Assembly: GCA_905233745.1 (NCBI GenBank)
Contig: CAJODA010000004.1
Span: 1 to 62,700, forward strand
Length of the DNA: 62,700 nt
Origin: an uncultured Bacteroidales bacterium
GTDB taxonomy: Bacteria; Bacteroidota; Bacteroidia; Bacteroidales; WCHB1-69
Direction of reading: 5' to 3'
Part shown: positions 56,442 to 62,700 of the stretch, piece by piece
How the letters are laid out: the number at the start of each line of letters is the position of its first letter
Position numbering within the stretch: position 1 is the stretch's first letter
The notes under the pieces: model-generated
Seen by the model: only the letters and a program-made list of their open reading frames with translations
Databases searched by the model: none
What the model was told of the DNA's origin: nothing
Position numbers and translations under genes: made by a program

Positions 56442-57512
56442 ATGGAAGAAGAAAAATTTGAACAAGAAGAAAATGTCACAACGAATGATATTCAAGAAGA
56501 AATCAAAGAAGAAGTGACAGAAATTCAAGAAGAAGCAACCGAACCCGTTGCGGAAAAAGCCACCCCTGTAGAGGAGATACCGCCCACAGGCGATGACAAT
56601 GTGGAGAACCCCACCGCTCCGATTTCGAGAAAAAGGCTCTGGATCATCATAGCCGCTGTGATCGGCGTGTTGGCAGTGGCCGCACTGGTTTACTGCCTTA
56701 TTGGCGGATGCAGCAAATACAAAGGATTCAAGAAGGACCGCACCAGCGGCATCTATTACCAGTTCTATGGTGACATCCACGACACGGCCGCCATGCCGAA
56801 GACGGGAGACCTCATCGGCATTCTGTTTTCTTTACGCGCCGGCGACTCCCTGCTCATCCCGATGAGCCCGAACGAGATGCTGATGGACTCTCTGTACAAC
56901 GGAGACATCTACACAGCCCTGCGCATGATGCATGTGGGCGATTCCGCCTGCTTTATCATGGATGGCAAGGAGTTTTTCAAACATTTCATGCAGGATACGA
57001 TTTATCCTTTCGGCAACGACCCACTCTACTTTGAAGCGAAACTGTATGGCCTTATGCCAGCCGCCCAGTTCCAGCAGATGCGTGCCGAATACGAAAAGAT
57101 GATGCAAGACAAGCAGGCTGAAGAGGCCCAAAGCATTAAGGAGTATGTGGCCAAGAACAACATCAAAGTGGAACCCACTCCGGAAGGCATCTACATTGTA
57201 ACCACCAAGAAAGGCACCGGAGCACAACCTCAGCCCATGCAGGACGTAACCGTTCATTACACCGGCAAGTTCCTTAACGGAGAGGAATTTGACAGTTCCA
57301 AGAAGAGTGGCCAACCGTTCACCTTCACCTTGGGTTCCCGCCAAGTGATTCCTGGCTGGGAAATAGCCGTCTCCAAAATGCATGTCGGAGAGAAAGCCAC
57401 CGTGCTTATCCCCTCCGCATTCGCTTATGGAGACAGGGGGAACTACGGCATCCCTCCCTTCAGTCCTCTGGTATTTGACATTGAGGTGCTGAGTGTCAGC
57501 AACGGCGAATAA
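56442..57512 (+). CDS. FKBP-type peptidyl-prolyl isomerase, membrane-anchored
   Basis: VTVHYTGKFLNGEEFDSSKKSGQPFTFTLGSRQVIPGWEIAVSKMHVGEKATVLIPSAFAYGDRG. Confidence 0.92.
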   Translation: MEEEKFEQEENVTTNDIQEEIKEEVTEIQEEATEPVAEKATPVEEIPPTGDDNVENPTAPISRKRLWIIIAAVIGVLAVAALVYCLIGGCSKYKGFKKDRTSGIYYQFYGDIHDTAAMPKTGDLIGILFSLRAGDSLLIPMSPNEMLMDSLYNGDIYTALRMMHVGDSACFIMDGKEFFKHFMQDTIYPFGNDPLYFEAKLYGLMPAAQFQQMRAEYEKMMQDKQAEEAQSIKEYVAKNNIKVEPTPEGIYIVTTKKGTGAQPQPMQDVTVHYTGKFLNGEEFDSSKKSGQPFTFTLGSRQVIPGWEIAVSKMHVGEKATVLIPSAFAYGDRGNYGIPPFSPLVFDIEVLSVSNGE

Positions 57513-57520
57513 TACTGAAC

Positions 57521-59197
57521 ATGAGAATTTCGACCCGACATATTATAACGCTCCTACTGGGGGTTGTGCTTCTGTTCTCTGCATCCTGCAAACGGAATAA
57601 AGATGCCGCAAGCAAACAGTTTCAGGGGAAGAAGCCTTCCCCTGAGGCTGTAACCTATACAGAAGGCCAGAAAGTGGATCTTCTGTCGATAGATACGGCA
57701 TATTACTACTATGGCATGGTCGAAGACAGCAGCTACATCTTCAAGATTGACAAAAAATCCCCAAGCTCCCTCTCAGGTCACTACTACCGGGTCGGCAACT
57801 CCGCCTGGGTGAAAGCGGAACCTTTCAAGATTACTTACAAGAACAGAAACTACTATTTTGAAAAGAACGGCGTTAAAAAGGAGATCCGCTTTTCCATCAC
57901 CATTGACACCGCATCCATCTTCGGTGATTTCACCACAACTCAGATCGGGCTTTTGGACAAGACCCTGGATTTTGAACGCTACCGCAAACCTTTGTATGTT
58001 GAATATGATTCCAAACGGTTCTGTGATTCCGCATTCCACGTAGACACGCAGACAGACGTGACTTACGGCAAGGCAAAGGGTTACTGGTGCTCTTATCCGC
58101 TCAACGACACCAAGTATCTGAAGATGATGACCAAGACTATTGGAAAAACGGCGTCACAGCGGAATCTGGACCTGGCCATGGATGTATATATGCCTGCTGA
58201 CGACACTATGAAGCTGCACCCTCTCATTATGTTCATCCATGGCGGTGCCTTCTATTTCGGTGACAAGGGCGAGTCCAACATGACAAACTATTGCAGGCAC
58301 TTTGCGGCAGAAGGCTATGTGACGGCTTCCATCAACTACCGTATGGGGTTCCTGTTCACAAAACCATCCATCCAGAAGTGCGGATACATAGCCATTCAAG
58401 ACGCCCACGCCGCCCTGCGTTATCTGGTCGCGAACGCCCGGAAATTCGGCATTGACACTACCGCGATTTTTGTCGCAGGTGCCAGCGCCGGAGCGATTAC
58501 CGCCATGAACGTGGCTTTGCTAACCAACAATACACGTCCCACATTTGTACATGATCTGAAGCTTGACCAAAAATTCGGAAAGTTGGAATCTTCCGGCAAC
58601 AATCTACACAACACCTTCAAAATAAAAGGAATCGCCAACCTGTGGGGCGCACTGTACGACCTTTCTGTCATCAAGAACAACCGCATCCCCATCATCTCCT
58701 TCCACGGCACAGAAGATGATATTGTCCCTTACGATGAAGGGATTCCCTTCTCATTTTTGACTTCAGGGATAGGAGGGCTTCTTTTCGACAAGATGTATGG
58801 ATCTAAATCCATCCACAAAAAGATGGACGAGCTGCACATCCACAACAAGTTCTACCCGATAGAGGGAGCCGGGCACTCGCCTTTCCAGGATCCGGACGGC
58901 AAACTCAACCAGCACTACTATTTTATTCAAAGCAAAATCAATGATTTCTTTTATGACCTGTTGTGCGGAAACTGCTCTGTATCTTACGACAAATTGAATC
59001 CACGGTCATTTTCCCTTTCCAACGACCACATCAAAGCCGTGAGCTGGGAGGCTAAAGGCGGGTTTATCACCAAGGTGGGCAAAAACAGCGTCGATGTAAT
59101 CTGGGCCAAAGACGCGCCCTCCTGCACACTGATTGTTTCCGGCCAATTGGACAACGGTGCCACTTTCACTAAGCAACTCCATATTAAAACTAAATAA
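57521..59197 (+). CDS. Alpha/beta hydrolase (carboxylesterase-like) lipoprotein
   Basis: Lipobox LFSASC; IHGGAFYFGDKG; GASAGA; HGTEDDIVP; GAGHSPF. Confidence 0.85.
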   Translation: MRISTRHIITLLLGVVLLFSASCKRNKDAASKQFQGKKPSPEAVTYTEGQKVDLLSIDTAYYYYGMVEDSSYIFKIDKKSPSSLSGHYYRVGNSAWVKAEPFKITYKNRNYYFEKNGVKKEIRFSITIDTASIFGDFTTTQIGLLDKTLDFERYRKPLYVEYDSKRFCDSAFHVDTQTDVTYGKAKGYWCSYPLNDTKYLKMMTKTIGKTASQRNLDLAMDVYMPADDTMKLHPLIMFIHGGAFYFGDKGESNMTNYCRHFAAEGYVTASINYRMGFLFTKPSIQKCGYIAIQDAHAALRYLVANARKFGIDTTAIFVAGASAGAITAMNVALLTNNTRPTFVHDLKLDQKFGKLESSGNNLHNTFKIKGIANLWGALYDLSVIKNNRIPIISFHGTEDDIVPYDEGIPFSFLTSGIGGLLFDKMYGSKSIHKKMDELHIHNKFYPIEGAGHSPFQDPDGKLNQHYYFIQSKINDFFYDLLCGNCSVSYDKLNPRSFSLSNDHIKAVSWEAKGGFITKVGKNSVDVIWAKDAPSCTLIVSGQLDNGATFTKQLHIKTK

Positions 59198-59205
59198 CCC
59201 AAATC

Positions 59206-61059
59206 ATGAGCAGAATCAAAGTGGCAAGACAGAATCGTTCCACCTTGAGAAGAGTGTTATTGATCTGCATTTGCATCTTATGTATCAGCGGATGCACCAA
59301 ACTGAAGGGAAAAGTCGAGCCAAAGCCGCACTGGTTCAAGTACTACAGCGTTTTTAACAACGGCGACTATCAAGCCTATTTTCAAGAGCATATGGGCATT
59401 GACAGCCTCTTTGCCGATGAACCTTACCGTGAATGGTTCTACGGGACAGAACCGAGCCCGGTTTGGACAGCCAACGGACTTCAGGAGCACCGGACCGATG
59501 CACTGTTGGAGCAACTGTCCCTTTCTTACGAGCATGGCATTCCATCCTCATTCTTCGGATATGACACCCTGGTGGCCAGTATCCGGCGTCTTCATGACCA
59601 CGAATTTCCCAACACCGACAGTCTCTACGCTGTTCTCTTCAATCTGGAGCACGCCCTCACCAAGGCATATGTGCAATATGCCCACGCACTGCAATTCGGC
59701 GCCACTGACCCCAAAGTGGTGAACGGCGGCAAATGGCTATATAAGATGATCCAGCCCGACAGCTCCTTCTACCGGCAGCTGGCAGACGGCATTGCAGAGG
59801 TGAGCAACACCTTAACCACCATGAAGCCTACCGACACTATATACCTGCGGTATCAGGAAGAGTTGCTACGGCTCTATCCTTTGAAGGATACATTGTTGGA
59901 GGAGATTCCCGTGAAGTCTGTCAAGAAGGGGCACACCAGCGACATCATCCCGCTGGTATGCCGCCGGCTGCGCCTCACCGGCGAACTGCCCGAAAACTAT
60001 CCCGACACCACCTTGCTAACCAGCCAGGTAATAGAGAGTATCAACCTGTTCAGAATCGCCAACAACATTCCCACCTGTGACTCTCTGGGCAAAGAGACTA
60101 TCGAGAAACTCAACCGGCCCGTCTCTTACTACCTTGACAAATTGAGCGCCAACATGGAACGGTTGCGCTGGCGCACGGCTGCCACAAAGGCAGATAATTT
60201 CATTGCGGTGAACATTCCCGATTTCACCTTGCAGGCTTTCGTTAATCAGAAGTGCGAGTTCAAGACGAAAATCTGCTGTGGAAAGACCCAGAACCCGAAA
60301 AATGACCCTTCGCGGGTGCACAACGGCATCACCAAAGCATACAAGGCCGAAACCCCGCTGCTGCACAGCGAAATCCGCCGTATCATTCTCAATCCCGAAT
60401 GGAATATCCCATACGACATCGTCAAGAATGAGTATTACTACAAACTGTGCAAAAACAACACGGCCGTCATCAACCGCGAACAGCTGTACATCATAGACAC
60501 ACGAACAGGGAAATATGTGGCTCCGGAGTCTATCGACTGGACCAAAATCAAGCGCAACAACATCCCCTACCGGCTGTTCCAAAGCTCCGGAAGGCACAAC
60601 GCCCTCGGTCTGGTCAAGTTCGACTTTGCCAACACCGAATCGGTATATTTGCACGACACGAACAACAAGGGCGCCTTCAAACGTCGTGTGCGCACCTTCA
60701 GCCACGGCTGCGTGCGCGTGGAGAACCCCTTCGACCTTGTTAACATTCTCTATGCCTACAACGAATTCGACGAATGGGAGCTGGAAAGACTGGGCATGGT
60801 TATGGGTGAGGAACCCATAACCAAGAAAGGCGAAAAGTATCTGGAGAAGATGGAGGAGAAAGAGACCGAACGCTATGAGAAACTTTCGGATGAGGAGAAG
60901 CTATACTACCGCAAGCTCCGCCCAACGCCCGTTCATCTTCCTAAAGCCATGCCCCTCTTCATCGAATATTACACCTGCTTCGTTGGCGACGACGGACAGA
61001 TGCAATACCGGGAAGACATCTATTACAAAGATGACAATATCTTGAATGTAATGAGATAA
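59206..61059 (+). CDS. L,D-transpeptidase (YcbB-like) family protein
   Basis: ERLRWRTAATKADNFIAVNIPDFTL; SHGCVRVENPFDL catalytic motif. Confidence 0.9.
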   Translation: MSRIKVARQNRSTLRRVLLICICILCISGCTKLKGKVEPKPHWFKYYSVFNNGDYQAYFQEHMGIDSLFADEPYREWFYGTEPSPVWTANGLQEHRTDALLEQLSLSYEHGIPSSFFGYDTLVASIRRLHDHEFPNTDSLYAVLFNLEHALTKAYVQYAHALQFGATDPKVVNGGKWLYKMIQPDSSFYRQLADGIAEVSNTLTTMKPTDTIYLRYQEELLRLYPLKDTLLEEIPVKSVKKGHTSDIIPLVCRRLRLTGELPENYPDTTLLTSQVIESINLFRIANNIPTCDSLGKETIEKLNRPVSYYLDKLSANMERLRWRTAATKADNFIAVNIPDFTLQAFVNQKCEFKTKICCGKTQNPKNDPSRVHNGITKAYKAETPLLHSEIRRIILNPEWNIPYDIVKNEYYYKLCKNNTAVINREQLYIIDTRTGKYVAPESIDWTKIKRNNIPYRLFQSSGRHNALGLVKFDFANTESVYLHDTNNKGAFKRRVRTFSHGCVRVENPFDLVNILYAYNEFDEWELERLGMVMGEEPITKKGEKYLEKMEEKETERYEKLSDEEKLYYRKLRPTPVHLPKAMPLFIEYYTCFVGDDGQMQYREDIYYKDDNILNVMR

Positions 61060-61065
61060 TGCAAT

Positions 61066-61091
61066 AGGGGGCGCAAATTTTTGCGCCCCCT
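61066..61091. terminator. Bidirectional hairpin between convergent genes
   Basis: agggggcgcaaatttttgcgccccct. Confidence 0.75.
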
Positions 61092-61098
61092 CACTTTA

Positions 61099-62565
61099 TT
61101 ATTTCAATAATCTGAAGAACTCCATCAGAAGGTCCCAACACATCTGGACCGTCTTGATTTCAAGTTTTTCATCAGGCGAGTGCACGCCTCTAAGGGTCGG
61201 TCCTATGGAAACCATATCCAAGCCCGGATACTTCTCGGAGAAGAGACCGCATTCCAGACCGGCATGGATAGCCAGCACTTCCGGTTCCTTTTGGAAGAGA
61301 TTCTTGTACGCGTCAACCAGCACGCGGAGCACTTCGGAGTCCGGGTTAGGATTCCAGCCAGGATAACCGTCACCGGAAACCACATCAGCGCCAATCATCC
61401 AGAACGCGGTAGAGACCCTGTCCACAATCGCTTGCTTCTTGGACTCCACCGAGCTGCGCTGACTGGTAGTGATGATAATCTTATCGTCCACTTTCTTCAC
61501 AGAGGCCAGATTGGTGGAAGTCTCCACAAAGCCGGGGATATCCTGTGACATGGCCTGCACACCATGCGGGCACACAAGCAGAGCATTCAAGAGGTCAATC
61601 TGCAAAGACTCTTCAAGAACCATGTCCACTGCATCGGCCGGTTCGATGGTCAATGCAACACCGCTATCGGTCGTATGGAACTCACTCTTCAGTGTGGCAT
61701 CCATCTCTTTGACATAGGCTTCCAGGGATTCCGAATTGACAACAGGCACGGTCACTATTGCATGGCCTTCGCGTGCGATAGCGTTGCGCAGGTTACCGGC
61801 TTGAATGTCTGCCACGCGAATATCGTAATCGCAGTATGCATTCCAAAGCACGCGTGTGAGCAGTTTAACGGCATTACCACGGCCTTTGTTGATGTCATCA
61901 CCGGAGTGTCCGCCCTGCAAACCTTTCACCATAATTTTGTAGAAAGCGCATTCATTATCCTCAAGGTCTTTCACATTCTCATAGTCGCACTCCAGAGTTG
62001 CCACGGTATCTTTGCCGCCAGCGCAACCGATGAAGAACTGGCCTTCATCCTCAGAGTCAAGGTTGATGAGCATCTTGCCGCTCATGAAGCCGGCCTCCAA
62101 AGCCTTGGCACCACTAAGGCCTGTCTCCTCATCAATGGTGAAAAGGCACTCAATCGGGCCGTGTTGCAACTCCTTGTCGTCAAGAATTGCGAGTGCAATG
62201 GCCATGCCAATACCGTCATCTGCACCGAGGGTGGTACCTTTGGCCTTGAGCCACTCCCCATCCACATAGGTCTGAATGCCGTCCTTCTCAAAATCGAAGT
62301 TCACATCATTGTTCTTTTCACAAACCATATCCATGTGGGACTGGAAAATCACGGGAGTGACATTCTCCTTGCCTGGGGTGGCAGGCTTGGAAATCAGCAC
62401 ATTGCCGACCTTGTCGCGCTTGGTAGGCAGTCCGAGAGCCAAGCCGGTCTTCTCCAACCACTCCGATATTCTTTCCTCTTTTTTGGACGGGCGTGGAATC
62501 TTGGTAATCTCATTGAAATAGTAAAAAACCTTTGCAGGCTTTAGATTTAACATTTCTTCATTCAT
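61099..62565 (-). CDS. pepD: Aminoacyl-histidine dipeptidase (M20, PepD-like), copy 2
   Basis: QSHMDMVCEKN, LGADDGIGMA, DEETGLSGAKAL, GGHSGDDINKGRGNA. Confidence 0.92.
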   Translation of the reverse strand: MNEEMLNLKPAKVFYYFNEITKIPRPSKKEERISEWLEKTGLALGLPTKRDKVGNVLISKPATPGKENVTPVIFQSHMDMVCEKNNDVNFDFEKDGIQTYVDGEWLKAKGTTLGADDGIGMAIALAILDDKELQHGPIECLFTIDEETGLSGAKALEAGFMSGKMLINLDSEDEGQFFIGCAGGKDTVATLECDYENVKDLEDNECAFYKIMVKGLQGGHSGDDINKGRGNAVKLLTRVLWNAYCDYDIRVADIQAGNLRNAIAREGHAIVTVPVVNSESLEAYVKEMDATLKSEFHTTDSGVALTIEPADAVDMVLEESLQIDLLNALLVCPHGVQAMSQDIPGFVETSTNLASVKKVDDKIIITTSQRSSVESKKQAIVDRVSTAFWMIGADVVSGDGYPGWNPNPDSEVLRVLVDAYKNLFQKEPEVLAIHAGLECGLFSEKYPGLDMVSIGPTLRGVHSPDEKLEIKTVQMCWDLLMEFFRLLK

Positions 62566-62603
62566 AGTGAAAATATTTTAAGTTGATAAAAAATTCGAGG
62601 TGG

Positions 62604-62611
62604 CAAATGTA
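62604..62611 (-). promoter_or_regulatory. -7 box TACATTTG (pepD copy 2)
   Basis: Reverse complement of caaatgta. Confidence 0.5.
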
Positions 62612-62670
62612 CATAATTTATAAAATCGCACAGACGCATAAAAATAATACGCGCAAACCGCAGGATTCTG

Positions 62671-62678
62671 TATCTTTG
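62671..62678 (+). promoter_or_regulatory. -7 box TATCTTTG for a gene beyond the window
   Basis: tatctttg near the right edge. Confidence 0.45.
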
Positions 62679-62700
62679 TAATTTAATTCGCAAACAGTTA

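Overview
The window is a Bacteroidota (Bacteroidales-like) chromosomal segment of about 62.7 kb. It shows -7 boxes of the TAnnTTTG type, T9SS type A and B cargo signatures, BatA-like, BACON and GH97 families. Housekeeping content: queA, recQ, murA, a PPi-type phosphofructokinase, birA, a RecD-like helicase, dus, nrnA, a partial Rnf operon (rnfD-G-E-A), FKBP isomerases, an L,D-transpeptidase, two pepD-like dipeptidases, and tRNA-Arg(TCT) plus tRNA-Pro(TGG). The main candidate for an undescribed system is a compact 10-gene minus-strand operon (39539..51717). It encodes three Hanks-type Ser/Thr kinases, a membrane PP2C phosphatase, an FHA-TM-trypsin-like protease, a zinc-ribbon protein with five KKT motifs and an FHA-like C-terminal half, three secreted proteins (one BACON-like) and a predicted outer-membrane barrel. 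I read it as a phospho-Thr relay connecting the cytoplasm to a periplasmic protease and the envelope. Other notable items: a sigma factor with a fused transmembrane tail that shares a DTVxxR hexapeptide repeat with the outer-membrane protein encoded immediately downstream; a ParE/RelE-like toxin interrupted by an in-frame TAG; a type IV AbiEi/AbiEii pair with an operator-like dyad; a collapsed GH97 pseudogene; an S66-VanX fusion; and short-period (7/8/9-nt) degenerate repeat arrays that fill intergenic spacers and, in one case, have entered a coding region. All calls come from reading the sequence; no database search was run.
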